A stretch of DNA of 64,000 nucleotides from Nigrospora sphaerica (taxonomy: Eukaryota; Ascomycota; Sordariomycetes; Amphisphaeriales; Apiosporaceae). Within the stretch, counting starts at the first letter, position 1; each line of letters opens with the position of its first letter. Below, piece by piece: positions 33,191 to 45,094 of this stretch. Position numbers and translations under genes: made by a program. The notes below the pieces were generated by a model. The model was not told where the DNA came from and did not search any database. It worked only from the letters and a program-made list of their open reading frames with translations. The stretch lies in NCBI GenBank assembly GCA_018287875.1, contig JAGVVL010000015.1:3812535-3876534 (forward strand), written 5' to 3'.

Positions 33191-34624
33191 ATTAGATGTA
33201 TGGTCGTATTGGGAATGTATGGTTGAGACAAATGACTGAATGCAGAGCGGAAACAGAGTTACTTTGATGCACCGTATTTGTAATTCGCGCCAGTCTATTG
33301 CACCATACTCCCTCATTACTAATACACTCGCTATTCTGTAGTTGTACCATTGGGATCATCGCATTTATGACAGAATCCGCCCAGGGCCGCACTGCAAGCC
33401 ATTCGATTCGGAAAATCAATTGTGGGGAAACCTTGGCTTCCAGAGTTCCAGTACTAGTGCGAGTCTGCTTTTTTGCCATGGGGCCGGAAAAGAAGAATCC
33501 CAATTCATGAGAGGTGGCTCGGGTCACGCTGTGATTCCGTCGGACAGCATCCGTCGGAAACGAATTTGAATTAGCGCCCGAAGAACCCCACTTCCGTTCC
33601 TTCTTCAGGATCAACACCAGGTCGCGATATGGGGCGACTATTTCAGCGGCGCTTACCATTGAGGGACCAGAAGTAAAAATTCATGACGTTTATCAAGCCC
33701 TAAGCCAGATTCTGCATTCCTGGCACCTGATCTAGGGAGATGATGGAACCGGAACCGGCAACGAAGCCGGTGGAAGCTAGTTTAGCCCCATTTTCCATGA
33801 ATCGAGACTCTCGACCCCAACTAGGCCTTGGCCCCGCACCTAGCAACGTCACGACTTTTTTGAGATGGAGGATTTCAAACTAAGTATTAAGAGTGGCAAG
33901 TAAGACCACACCGTGTATACACGAAAGCGTAAGTTTTTTTTTTTGGGGGGGGGGAGGGGGGGGGGGGTAGAAATCATATTTTACCGCCTGGTCGTTCTCT
34001 CCATCAACAGAACTCGAAACGTCTCTGACACGGTGAAGTATGAGGTATGGTGATGTTGTAGATGCGAGCACATCCGGCTACCTTGACTAGCAGCGTGGGG
34101 TGGCCGGTTCATAATGCCACCTGTCTAATCAGGCCTAGTGCCCCGCAGAAACCTTTCTAATGAGGATCCTACACCTCAGCTATCCGCGCTGCACCGGACA
34201 AAGCCTAAACTCGGTGTTCTTGATGCGTGATCCACGCTCGACCAGGTCCTACGTGCCGGTGGATCGCGTACTTGGCGTCCATGACTCGAGCTAGTCCAAC
34301 CGGGTCTGTACAGGCAAGGATTAAACGATAGCCGGACGGAGGCGGGTTCGCTATGCATTACTTCTCTTTCTCTTATCGCCGATCGGCGAGGGCCTCGACA
34401 TGACGTATGGAAGTCTCGCCATCACGTTGGGCATATGTACAAGCACCACGAAATGAAGATTACAAATCGTCTCCTTTAGCGGGCTACCGATGATATGGCG
34501 GGCAAAGCCTTCAGTCCACTCACTGTCGCATAACATAAATAGACAGCTAAGCGCTGGTAAATAATCGGCCGCAAAGTAAGCCGAAACACAGTACAACCAA
34601 AGAAAAGGAAAAGAAAAGGAAACC
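33191..34624. other. Intergenic region between two divergent reductase genes
   Basis: This region contains the divergent upstream sequences of the PRISE-like and NmrA-like genes. I see no convincing gene; the open frames overlap on both strands. A homopolymer of about 11 T followed by about 22 G (one A inside) lies at 33934-33967. Confidence 0.6.
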
Positions 34625-35612
34625 ATGTTGGCCATCATCGGAGGTGAGGAGGCATAGAAAGGCCACGAATTTTCAGCAGTCTAACAAGGTACCAGCATCG
34701 GGCAAACTCGGCGGCGCGACACTGTCGGCACTGCTCTCGTACAAACTTATCGAGCCGTCATCCATCGTCGCTATCACATCGTCGTCAGCCGGGTCGGCGA
34801 AGTGGGAAAGTCTCGTGTCCCTAGGGGTCGAGGTGCGCTACGGCAATTTCGAGGACGCATCTAGCCTGGAGGCGGCGCTGGTCGGCGTGGACAAGCTGTT
34901 CCTCGTGTCGACGCCGCAGATCGAGCTGGACTTCAACGACGCGCCCGAGGGCGAGGGCCGCGAGAAGCACAACAAAACCGCCATCGACGCCGCGCGCGTC
35001 GCTGGCGTGCAGCATCTCTTCTACTCGTCGCTAGCCTTTGGCAGCCCCAGCAAGGGGGGCGTTATGCGCGCCCATCTCCGCACCGAGGCGTATTTAGCTG
35101 AGCTGGCAGACGTGCGCGTCACTGTTATCCGCGAGGGCCTCTATAACGAGTCTTGGCCGTTATACTTAGGCTACTACGAGCCGCGGGGCGATGACCGCGG
35201 CACCGTGCGCCTCGCCGGCGATGGTCGCATCTGTTGGACCGCTATCGCAGATCTGGGCTTGGGTAATGCCCTCGTGCTGGTGGCCCCCGGCGACGCCTGG
35301 GCCGGCCGCACCTTCTACTTGTCCACGCCGCCGGCAACGGCGCTGACGATTCGCGACGTGGCCGCGCTCGTGTCGCGGCATAGCGGGCGCGAGGTCACGG
35401 TCGAGCTCGTCGGTCGCGTTGCCCACGAGAAGCACTACATCGAGGACCGGCAGATAGACGCCGCTGCCGTGAAATGGTGGTCCCCCACCTACGACGCCCT
35501 CGAGGACGGCGAGTGCCTCATTGACGACCCGACCCTGGTCACACTGCTTGAGAGCCAGGGGCGGAAACCGATTTCCATGGAAGAAACCGTCTCGGACATG
35601 GTGTCGGTTTAA
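34625..35612 (+). CDS. NmrA-like NAD(P)-binding oxidoreductase
   Basis: The gene encodes about 311 residues. A short first exon (34625-34643) joins across a 52-bp GT/AG intron to 34696, giving MLAIIGASGKLGGATLS; this restores the GASGKLG dinucleotide-binding loop that is lost if translation starts inside the open frame. The body shows YGNFEDASSLEAALVGVDKL and FYSSLAFGS, as in the NmrA/quinone-oxidoreductase branch of atypical short-chain dehydrogenases. The catalytic Tyr-Lys pair of classical SDRs is not obvious. It probably acts in the cytosol as a quinone or enone reductase or as a redox sensor; substrate unknown. Its GC content is high compared with the flanks. It is divergent from the PRISE-like gene. 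Confidence 0.85.
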
Positions 35613-36125
35613 AGAAGGGGATAGTTTACGTGCAGAACAAAGCAGGGAGTAAGCTCTCTTCAGCCGCGGGTTCGCCATCCTCTTACAACATCCATGCCAC
35701 CCACAGAATAGGAACCTGGACCTGTAGCATAGAACCTGAATCGACTCTATTATCCGCCTGCCTGCCTGCTCCTTTACTTCGTGCCCCCTCTTTCGCTTGC
35801 TAACAGCATCGATCGTTGGGTCCTTTGTTGTTCGAATCTTGGAACGAATTCATGGGCAGCAGCTACTGCTCGGTACAGGTCAGGCTTGGTAGACAGGACG
35901 TACCGTGAAGAGATATAACAGAAGTCTCCACGGTCGTAGACTTTAATCTAGATGTCCACCGGAGGTCCGTACAGAGCGGACTTAGCAGAACTCCGTCACA
36001 CCATAGTAAGTTCAGGATGTCTCAGAGGTCGCCCTGTGACAGTACAGCCTGTCACGGTCCACCCCGTGACACATGACGCTCAGGTTCGTTACCGGCCCTG
36101 TCAACGCATAAGGTAGAACAGTTAT
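35613..36125. other. Spacer, no gene seen
   Basis: This is the downstream region of the NmrA-like gene. It includes several TGTGACA/GTCACGG short repeats near 36030-36080, but nothing I can name. Confidence 0.4.
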
Positions 36126-36330
36126 TGTCGCGCTGAGGGGACCTCTGAGGTAGAGATTCAGGGTCTGCAGGTCACCTGACCAATCAGCGACCAGATGGCT
36201 TACAAGGGGTACCCTCCACTCCTCTACCTGTATTTAACTAGGTCTTTAGTCTGGGTCTCACTTAGAAGGCTCGGGGCGGCTTCTACATTCCTTATCTGAC
36301 CTATACCTCCGATCTAGTACAAGCGTGACA
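36126..36330 (+). repeat. Solo LTR of the copia family
   Basis: The 205-bp sequence starts TGTCGCGCTGAGG, ends AAGCGTGACA and aligns along its length with the 212-bp LTRs of the copia element at 20968-26928. It is flanked by GTTAT on both sides (36121-36125 and 36331-36335). It is older than the full element, judging from many substitutions and small indels. Confidence 0.93.
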
Positions 36331-36751
36331 GTTATCAATTCAAATTTTCCACTTCTTTCTCTGCACAGATCTATCCGGGACGAGAGCATGATGTAACGAA
36401 CGTGTCGCACCACAGCGGCACTGGCAGGATAGAAACGGACTTCAAGGTCGTTCATTAAAGGAAAACTAACGCAAGGAAAGATGCCAGACATGGCAGATTA
36501 TTATTATTCTTCTTCTTCTTACACCTAGCGACCTATCTAAGCCATGAGGACCCCCTGCATATCTAAGCCTAGGAAAACCGTTCCGGGCAGACGTCCGGCC
36601 GGATGAAAAACCCAGGTTCCGCTGCGTCGCACCGCTCTTATATGCTCTCTGGCCTGCTATACCGAGATCGGGCTCAGCGCGCCCGCTTCCTAGCTGATGA
36701 GTTGGTTCGTAAGCTGGAACATGCCCAGCCTTCCCGAGCGGAGTAGCCATC

Positions 36752-37067
36752 TGTTACAGGTTAGGACCTGGGAGAAAGGCTCAGGCGCACCTGGCCTGAG
36801 CGTCTCACGAACCCCTCATACGAGGCTCCGAGTAGGTCTCCCCATTCGAACGCCAGGCTAGTGGTCAAGACCTAGGAGGGGGGAGCTGAGCAGCGATCCG
36901 AACGTTCCGCTCCGAACGTTCCGATCCGAACGTTCCGGTCCGGCCTCGCAAGATTTAACGAGACGCTGCGCCGGGCCTCCTGAGGACGATTCTCTTCTCT
37001 CTTTCCCATCTAGAAAATAAACAGCATTTGGCCCCTTCGATAGTGCTTCAAGGCTCAGCCTCTCACA
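36752..37067 (+). repeat. Solo LTR, GAACGTTC-repeat family, with target duplication
   Basis: The 316-bp LTR begins TGTTACAGG and ends CCTCTCACA. It is inserted in LINE copy 6 with CCATC on both sides (36747-36751 and 37068-37072). It carries three GAACGTTC units (36896-36940) where the copy at 15029 has five. Confidence 0.95.
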
Positions 37068-38068
37068 CCATCTTGCTATAATCCCTGCTTTCCCGGGGGT
37101 ATCGAGCATCCTGTCCGTGTCTATCGGTTCTCCTAGAGCTTGGACGAGATGCTCTCGTCTTCCTCTCTCCCCTGGGCAGAAAACGAGGATATGCCGGACA
37201 GTCTCCCTGCCTTGACCGCAGTCGCACCATGGGCTGTCGAAGCCTGGAACCCTACGTTTAAAGAGAAAGTCTCGCAGCCCAATCTTGCCAGTCCTTGCCT
37301 GGACGAGGATCGAGCTCTCGGCCTTATGGAGCCCCTTATGAAGCTTAAGGACACGCTTGTCCGGCGGCTTTTTAGTTGTCGCTGGAGCTTGCAATGTCTG
37401 GTTTTGCTGCGATGTCTGGTTTTGCTGCCATCTCCGGAACCAGTCTCTCTCGGCCTTGCTTGCCGACTCTCCGGCTAGCCACACGTCTAGCCATCTCTTG
37501 CGGTTAGGGACTTCCGGACCTGTCGTTCTGCGTCGTCGAGTCGGCCTTGTTAGGATCCACCTAGCTGCCATGTCGCATCTAGCTTGGATAAGTGACGCGA
37601 TGCGCGGCTGTTGGAGCCTCCCTTCCGATGCCGCCACTCTTTTGTTAAGCCATGCGTCTAGGGGTGATATGTAGGCCTCTATTTCTAGTGTCGCCGCTGC
37701 TGTTGCCTTGAAGGCCCCTGTGACCTTATGGAGGCAATCGGTCGGGATATCGCTGAGTATTTTGGCCCTATTCTTCGAGATACGATGGTGCAATTCGGAG
37801 GCTCCATAGCCTATAGCAGACCGCACAACCGCTGTGTAAACTTGGCGGGCTCGCTGAAGAGACGCACCCCACGTCGAGCCGGCTATCCGGTCTAAGGCAT
37901 AGACCTGCGTGGCCATCTTCTTGGAGATCGACTGGATATGGGTGTCCCAGCGTAACCGTCGATCTATCTGGACGCCGAGTACGCGAAACGAGTCCTCTGG
38001 TTGAATTTCGTGGCCTTCTAGGACGATCCTAGTGTCTGGGCCCTTTCGCTTTCGGGTGAGGCGTCGCT
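37068..38068 (-). pseudogene. LINE ORF2 C-terminal part (copy 6)
   Basis: On the minus strand the open frame from about 37916 encodes the post-RT region (VYTAVVRSAIGYGASE) and the C-terminal knuckle CDCGQGRETVRHILVFC. It then enters the solo LTR, which replaces the last codons. No endonuclease or RT catalytic core is present. Confidence 0.85.
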
Positions 38069-38376
38069 ATTTCCTTAGTACTTTGGATATAGTCTGCCAT
38101 GTCTGGCACATTTCCTTTGTGGATTTCCTTTAGAAGATAGCCTTGAATACATCCAGCTTGCCAGAGGCTTTGGGGTGCGACATTAGAGTTTAACTATCTA
38201 AATATAGAAGAAACTATCGCCTTGTAAACGGCGAAATAAAACGTTTACTCCGGCATGTTGAATGTTGGTAAGTAGGTCTCCTCTGGCCGTCCTGTCCCGC
38301 CGCACTTCCATTTTCAGCTCCCTGTACAGAAGAGATGGGAGTCATCCGATGTCGCATGAATGTAGACCGAACGGCC

Positions 38377-39282
38377 TTAAGAGGGGTAGCTGAAACCAAC
38401 GGCCGTCACCCGGATGCCTACGGTATCGACATACAGCCGTCCGGCCGGGCAGTTAATGCAGGACCAGGAGTGAGCCATCCGCTCGATACTCTGGAAGCCC
38501 TGTCCGTCACTCCAGTGACCACGGTAATCGAATTGGGCGTTCAGGTCCGGGATATTATCCACGATCTCGTAGAAATCGTTATACGTGCCAGGCGACCAGG
38601 TCTCGGTAGGCAGACCCCTGTAGCCCTCGTAGACGGGGTCGATACCGTGGCCTTCGGGCACTGTCGTGATAGTCTTGCCGCAGTAAGGGAATTCGACGAT
38701 GTTGTTAAGGTAGTTGCGCGCGCGGAGGGTGGCGCACGTCTCGTCCTGGGCGCACTTACGCGAAGTGGTGCGGCGCGAGTTTGGCGTGCCTGGTAGGCCA
38801 CAGAAGATGTCCATAGTCTGGGCCCTTCTGGCACTGCAGTTGCCGTAGCGGGAACGGTAATTAGCGCCGAAAGACTCAGCGCAGTCGGCATTGCGCCGGT
38901 CAACGACGCCCTGCGAAACGGGGTCGTTTTGCACCTCGCCGCCGATGGGGACCCGCTTCAAGATTGGCCCGGCGGACCGCTTGCGGCGGAAGTCGACGAG
39001 AGTGTCGTTGCCGATACCTCCTGCGTCATTGGGGTCATCTAAAGGGTCGGTGTATGGGGCGCCCGAGTCGCTTCCCTGGAGTATAGTGGGCAAGCCATAG
39101 TAGTTTCTGAGCTTGTCCTGGAACTCGTCGATGGTCAAGTTGTAAAAGACCATGGGAGTGGGATTGGTGCCGTTGCTCGAGGATGCCTGGCGAGGGAAGA
39201 CATGGCTGGCAAGTTCAGAGTCGGCTAAGGCGAAGGGGGTGAGGGTCAGGAGAGCGAGGGCGAAAGCGGTGTAAGGCGCCAT
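38377..39282 (-). CDS. Secreted protein with eight cysteines, function unknown
   Basis: The 301-residue frame starts at ATG 39282 with a clear signal peptide (LALLTLTPFALA). A start further upstream (39369) is open but would bury this signal. The mature part has potential N-glycosylation sites (NGT, NLT, NDT, NCS), dibasic sites (RRKR, LKR) near residues 100-112 that could be cut by a Kex2-type protease, and then a C-terminal domain holding all eight cysteines (ADC, GNC, IFC, KC, TC, YC, SC, NC). No stop or frameshift is seen. I do not recognise a family; an apoplastic or cell-surface role is inference. It stands alone between LINE copies. Confidence 0.75.
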   Translation of the reverse strand: MAPYTAFALALLTLTPFALADSELASHVFPRQASSSNGTNPTPMVFYNLTIDEFQDKLRNYYGLPTILQGSDSGAPYTDPLDDPNDAGGIGNDTLVDFRRKRSAGPILKRVPIGGEVQNDPVSQGVVDRRNADCAESFGANYRSRYGNCSARRAQTMDIFCGLPGTPNSRRTTSRKCAQDETCATLRARNYLNNIVEFPYCGKTITTVPEGHGIDPVYEGYRGLPTETWSPGTYNDFYEIVDNIPDLNAQFDYRGHWSDGQGFQSIERMAHSWSCINCPAGRLYVDTVGIRVTAVGFSYPS

Positions 39283-40170
39283 TGTGAAGATGGCTGGAGG
39301 GAGGGAGGAGGGAGGGCTGGTGAGGATTCGATGACGATGAGGACAGAGAATTCCTTTTTCATCTTCCACGACAGACCCGTCCTTTATATGCGCGTCCGCA
39401 CTCTAAAGAGCGAGCCACTGTACCCCGTATCCAGGCCTCCGCTGTCACCCGTTTAGGAAGCGGCCCATCGTGGACTCTGCCGTCGTCCGCGGCTAAATGA
39501 GATCTCGGCGCCACCCATGCTACACCTCTCCTCTCATGTGTAAGCTCATCCTCAAACGACTAAGAAAGAAAAAAACATCCTAATTGGCAACCATGCGGCA
39601 TTCGCGGTCGCGAATACGAAGCCCATTCTCCGCCGCACGTCGTCCTTGGGTTAAGATACGGCTATATTGAGCGATGCAGCGCTTAGAATGGTACGACGCT
39701 CCCCGTGATTTCAAAAGGTGCGGAGGAAAGTTTTTTGATACCACGGTTCGCGATCCTTATTGACTTGTTGTCTACAGTAGAAAAACCCGGCCGAGATCCA
39801 TCCCGTCCTTTCTTGATAAGATGTGGGACCGCGTCCCGTCTGTCATCGCCGATCTGCCGATTTTCCCATTAAGGCCGCCGACCCGCAACAGTCCGTCCCC
39901 TGCCGGCTATTCGAGCACCGGTCAACGTCAACCTGAACCATTTAAGCCGCCACGCTGTTGCGTGGGAAGTTGCTACGAGGCACTCGCGACAGTATTCTCA
40001 TGTGGCCGTCGTAAAATCAGCGCCGGCAGAGTCTGAGCGAGGAGGTGGCGGGGCCAACTAGGCCAACGGCCGTCAGCTAATGTGGCGTGTCCTTAAGCCG
40101 CGGCGCGCTGTAAGACCCGTGGATATTCAGTGTTGACTACCCCATAAGTGGAGCATGGCTCAAAACTGTA
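39283..40170. other. Upstream region of the secreted-protein gene
   Basis: No gene is recognised. TTTATATGCG at 39372-39381, about 90 bp upstream of the start (minus-strand reading CGCATATAAA), could serve as a TATA element. Confidence 0.45.
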
Positions 40171-41898
40171 ACATATTATTATTATTATTATTCTTACACC
40201 TAGCGACCTATTTAGGCCATGAGGACCCCCTGCGTATCTTAGCCTAGGAAAACCGTTCCGGGCTAACGTCCGGCCGGGTGAAAAACCTAGGTTCCGCTGC
40301 GTCGTACCGCTTCTATCTACTCTTTGACCTGCCATACCGAGATCGGGCTCAGCGCACCCGCTTCCTAGCTGATAAGTTGATTCGCTAGCTGGAACATGTC
40401 CAGCCTTCCGGAGCGGAGTAGCCATCTTGCGATAATTCCTGCTTTTCCTGGGGTGTCGAGCATCCTGTCCGTGTCTATCGGTCCTCCTAGAGCTTGGACG
40501 AGATGCTCTCGTCTTTCTCTTTCGCGTGGGCAGAAAACGAGGATATGCCGGACGGTCTCCCTGCCTTGACCGCAGACGCACCAGGGCTGTCGAAGCCCGG
40601 GACCCTACGCTTAAAAAGGAAGTCTCGCAGCCCAATCTTGCCAGTCCTCGCTTGGACGAGGATGGAGCTCTCCGCCTTATGGAGTCCCTTATGGAGCTTG
40701 AGGACGTGCTTGTCTGGCGGCATCTTAGTTGCTGCCGGGGTTCGTGCTGTTCGATTTTGCTGCGCTTGTTGCCATCTTTGAAGCCAGTCTCTCTCCTCAG
40801 CCTTATGTGCTGAGTCTCCAGCTAGCCATTCGTCTAGCCACCTCTTACGATCGGGAGCGTCGGGGCCTTTCGGTCTGCGCCGGCGAGTCGGTCTTGTTAG
40901 GATCCAGCTAGTTGCGCTATCGCACCTTGCTTGGATGAGTGATGCGATACACGGCTGTTGGAGCCTCTCTTCCGATGCCGCCACCCTTCTGTTGAGCCAC
41001 GTGTCTAAGGGGGATACGTAAGCTTCCGTTTCTAGTACTGCAGTGGCCGTGGCTTTGAAAGCTCCTGTGACCTTTCGGAGGCACTCTGTTTGGACGTCGT
41101 TGAGTGCCTTGGCTCTATTTTTCGAGATCTGGCGGTGCCACTCTGAAGCTCCATAGCCTATTGCAGACCGTACGACGGCTGTATAGACTTGGCGGGCTCG
41201 CTGGAGAGACGCGCCCCATGTCGAGCCGGCTATCCGGTCTAGAGCATAGACCTGCGTCGCCATCTTCTTCGATATCGACTGGATGTGGACGTCCCAGCGG
41301 AGACGTCTATCCACCTGGATGCCAAGGACGCGGCAGGAGTCTTCTGGTTCGATTTCGTGCCCTTCTAAGGCTATCTTCGTGTCCGGACCTTTCCGTCTTC
41401 GAGAGAAGTGGACTAGGTGATATTTCTGGACTGCAAAGGTCATGCCGTGGCTGACTGCCCATTCCTTACAGATCCTGTGAGCGGCTTCCAGCCGCTCGCA
41501 GGTCTGCTCGGGGTTTAAACCGAAGCCCACGAGGTTTGTGTCGTCTGCGAAGGCTATAGTAGCTATCCCTGGTACGGCGCGGAGAGCCTTATAAAGGCCG
41601 GCTGTATAGAGGCAGAAGAGGATAGGCGATAGGGGTGAGCCCTGCGGGACGCCTGCCGGGACTAGGATCTCGTCCGATTCCTGGCCGTCGAAGAATAGCG
41701 TCGTGGACCGGTTAGATAGGAAGCTTCGGATCCAGCTGATAGTCCATATAGGGACCCTTAGCGCTCGCAGGTTAGCGAGAAGCCTTCCATGGTCGACCGA
41801 GTCGAAAGCGCCCGAAATATCTAGCGATAGAAGGGTTGCTGCGCCTCCATGTTTCCAGGCTGTGCGGACTAGGTCCGTTAGCAACCGCAAGGCCGTGC
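40171..41898 (-). mobile_element. LINE copy 7, 5'-truncated
   Basis: The tail of AAT repeats lies at 40172-40192, followed on the minus strand by the 3' UTR and ORF2 up to the RT domain (LTDLVRTAWKHGG), cut at 41898. The ORF2 part reads from 41898 to about 40590, where one missing C (in the AGCCCCTGG run) shifts the knuckle region out of frame. Confidence 0.92.
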
Positions 41899-42050
41899 CA
41901 GAGAGCATATAAGAGCGGTGCGACGCAGCGGAACCTGGGTTTTTCATCCGGCCGGACGTCTGCCCGGAACGGTTTTCCTAGGCTTAGATATGTAGGGGGT
42001 CCTCATGGCTTAGATAGGTCGCTAGGTGTAAGAATAATAAATAAATAATA
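41899..42050 (+). mobile_element. LINE 3'-end fragment, head-to-head with copy 7
   Basis: This is a short 3' UTR piece (AGAGCATATAAGAGCGG variant) with its own AAT/AAAT tail at about 42030-42048. It is joined directly to the 5' truncation of copy 7, so two independent 3' ends point outward. Confidence 0.9.
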
Positions 42051-42393
42051 CACACACAAGTTTATCACGCCCGGGATGTCCCTAGAGGGCAACTATCACT
42101 AGCTACATGCCCCATCTGACACTTCCGTCAGCACTCCCCAAAGCCCTTCCTGTCATACTGTCCGCTCGGTCGGCATCGGTAAAAGAAGTCGGCAATGCAC
42201 AGCCTCGACACGCTTTGGTCCCTGGCACTTGTTCCACGACATGGGATAGGCCCGTGGACTTTATTTAACGAAGCAATATCTTTTTGAAAAGAGGCCAACG
42301 GGGAAGCACAGAGGCGTCCTGTGGAATCATATCCCGGCCATCCAAACCGGCTGTGGGCATTCATTCCACGGTGCTTTTCCCCTCTATTCTATG
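42051..42393. other. Spacer with a repeat shared with 31500-31600
   Basis: CACACACAAGTTTATCACGC and the following 60 bases resemble the reverse complement of 31500-31600. No gene is seen. Confidence 0.4.
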
Positions 42394-44324
42394 CTAGCAG
42401 TCTTGCGGGCACTTGAACGCGGGGGCACTATGCTCCCTCGCGGCCTTCTGCCTCTTGAGCTCGATGCAGAACCGCGAGCCGGCGCGGATCCGCTCGCCCT
42501 TCCAAATGAAGAGGAAGGGGATGATGCAGACGAGGGCGCTGAGACCGCCGAGGAGGCTGCAGGCGCCGGCGATGCCGAGGCGCGCGAAAAGGGGCGCTGT
42601 GGCGAGCGGCAGCACGACGGCGAGGCCAGAGCGCGAGGCCGAGGACGCCGCGTTGGCGCTCGCCGCGAAGGTCTCGTAGGCGTCGGTGAGGTAGTTGATG
42701 AGGCCCATGAATATGAGGGTGTAGCCGAGGCCGAAGGGCACGCCCGCGACCATGGGCGCCGCGAACGGTACTCCGGCCCGCGCCGCCCACCCGAGCCAGA
42801 AGAGCGAGAGCGCGAAGACGGGCCCGCCGACGCACGCCAGCGGGATGCGCCGGTACTCTTCCTGCCGCGCCCACGCGGCGCGGCGCTTCTTCGCGCGCAC
42901 CAGGAACCGGTCGTAGTAGATGAGCAGGGGCACGCTCAGGAAGGACCCCAGGCCGATCGGTAGGAAGCAGAGCCCCGTCATCCCCGGTGACAGCCCATAC
43001 AGACCCTGGAAGATGAGGGGGAACGCTTGAAACGACATGTAGAAGATGGAGTAGACGAGCGCCAGGTACAAGCACATGCTGGCAACGATGAGCTCGGTAG
43101 CAAGCATGCGGAGCGGCCGTGTCAGCACCACCATCGCGAGCTGTTTAAGGTCGCGGCCTTCGAGCTCGGCAGCCGAGTAGACCTGGGCACTCGGGTCCTT
43201 CGCCCGTATGGAGGCGGCCCGGCGACTCAGTAGCACCGGCGCATACGTTTCGGGCAGCCAGAACACGGGCGGAATCGTCAGGCCGGCATAGATGAGACCT
43301 ATCCAAAATGACCACCGCCAACCAATGGTGGTCGAACAGAACCCCTGGGGAGGGGCCGCATCAGCTCAGCTCAGCTCCAGCAGGAGTCGGCGGAACGAAG
43401 ACTCACCGAAACAATGGGGGCGAAGAGGGGGCCCCACATAGTCGCCTGGAATGCGTCAGTCATTTCCTCAGCCGCCGTCTCCTGTTAGTTACATCAACTT
43501 ACGGCCATAAACCAGGCCATAGCCCGCCCCCTTGCTATAGGGTTGCCGTAGGTGTCCGCAAGGATGCCAGCAACCACGGCGATAGGACCACCGGCGGCGG
43601 CACCGCAGAGGAACCTGAAAACCAGAAAAGCCGGCCAATTAGGGGCCAAGGCGCAGGCCAGGGTCCATATCACCACCAGCGTGAAGGTGATGCGGGTGAT
43701 GATTCTTCGTCCGTACTGTTCACTTAAAGGACCCCCTGAAAGTTTGGTTAGCTAGTGTCGTAAAATGACCCATGGGGACGTACTAGACGACGCCCTGGTT
43801 CTCCAGATCCCTACTTCTTTTCCTGGGAAGGTGGTTCTTACAGGTCACTGGGCCGAAAACGTAGCCCATTAGGAAAGTTGTGATGGGCAGCACCATCTGC
43901 GGGGAAGACGTGACGTTGAATTCTTCCGCCATGTACGGGACGGCCATGCTCGGCAAAGAGCTACCCAGCGTGCTGTTGATAATGATGGCCGCCGTGGTCA
44001 GGAGGATTGCTGTTCTCTTTGACTACTACCGCGTCAGCCGTCCGGATATACGCTTTGGTGATGGGAGGGGGCGCAGCTCTGCGACGCACGGTGGACCAGT
44101 TGTGCGGGTTTTCCTTGTCGTTGTCCTCCCAGGAAATGACCTTCCTGTCGGTATCATCACGTCCGAACGACAGGTCCGTCCCGATACGGCTCTGCAGGCT
44201 GTTGTCCGCCGCTTCTTGGGTGAAGATGCGCTCGGCATCTCGTGCGTTGGTGGTGCGTATTAGTTGATGCGAGTGGCTTAGACCTGCGGGATCTTTCGAA
44301 CAGGTCAGTCAGCGACATCTCAAA
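42394..44324 (-). CDS. MFS transporter, DHA1-type, several exons
   Basis: This gene encodes a 12-helix major-facilitator antiporter of the fungal multidrug/polyamine group in the plasma membrane. Read on the minus strand: an N-terminal exon near 44250-44060 (VISWEDNDKENPHNWSTV, the usual cytosolic lead-in), the first helix (LLTTAAIIINSTLGSSLPSM, near 43980), an exon with LSEQYGRRIITRITF and FLCGAAAGGPIAVV (43730-43500), and a final long exon from about 43350 with GWRWSFWIGLIYAG, FWLPETYAPVLLSRRA and the C-terminal six helices, stopping at 42394. Intron ends are visible for some junctions but not all, and the exact start is uncertain (ATG 44324 is one candidate). GC-rich codon use is strong in the last exon. 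It could export a product or a toxicant. Confidence 0.8.
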
Positions 44325-45094
44325 TAACAGAGGGGGATATAGCGGTTTTCGGGCAGCTCTCACGTGTCGATCGAGGAGGTTCACCGCCGCTGCCGCTCAA
44401 GCCGCTGCCAGCGTCTATTTCCTTCTCTCTCGCCATTATTTTAACGAGAGCACACTGTGGTCTATGAACCCGGAATTGCGAAGCGCAAGCCCAAGTTATA
44501 TGGATTATACCGCAAGCGCCCTTGAAAACCTTTCAGGTGAGGAACGTGTCGTGGGCATGCATGAGACGGCACAACCATACGGACCAAGGCAGTAACGCCA
44601 ATAGATGGTCCAGGGAAGTTAGCAATAACTGCCGAGGGGCGTACTCAAGCGGGGCTGCACAGAAGATGCGGGAGGACCCCTGGTTCCGGTGACTGGCGGC
44701 CCCTCCAGCCAACCGGGGACTGACATGAAGAAGGCGTGGGTGGACATCGTATCGCTGTCCGACGACGGAGAGGGCGGGGACGGGTGCATTTTGATGATGT
44801 GTACAGAGGACGAAGCTTGACTATCAATGGACCGCGAGGGGGGCCCCAAGACATGAATCATTACTATTACTACGGACTCCGGAGGAAGATGCCGCCCAGC
44901 GACTGAGCACCCGGGCTTGGCCGGACGACTGGTCCGATGCGGAGGTTAGAGTACAGCATGATTGGCCAATGCAACCCGCACGCGCAATCTACCACGCCCC
45001 TTGACCAATGGGCAGAGCTGCAGTGACTGCAGGCCGATGTTCGGGCAAGAAGGCGGTGACAGCGGAGGCTCTGTTTCCGGAACCCAGGAAATAG
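44325..45094. other. Upstream of the MFS gene, no further gene seen
   Basis: There are only short overlapping frames. The region between the MFS gene and the duplicated block at 45095 has no recognisable repeat. Confidence 0.4.

Larger units (their letters stand above)
36496..38068 (-). mobile_element. LINE copy 6, 3' part, interrupted by a solo LTR
   Basis: The AAT/AAG tail lies at about 36497-36521 and the copy is 5'-truncated near 38068, within the region after the RT catalytic motif. It is more diverged than the other large copies, so it marks an older subfamily; the 3' UTR variant AGAGCATATAAGAGCGG is shared with 41899-42050. Confidence 0.9.

Noticed and set aside
40171..42050. Twin-priming inversion of a single LINE
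   Set aside because: Twin priming leaves one tail; here both pieces have their own 3' tails and belong to different 3' UTR variants.
42391..42963. Plus-strand 190-codon frame rich in Glu, Ala and Arg
   Set aside because: It is the antisense shadow of the GC-rich last exon of the MFS transporter, whose helices and family motifs are on the minus strand.
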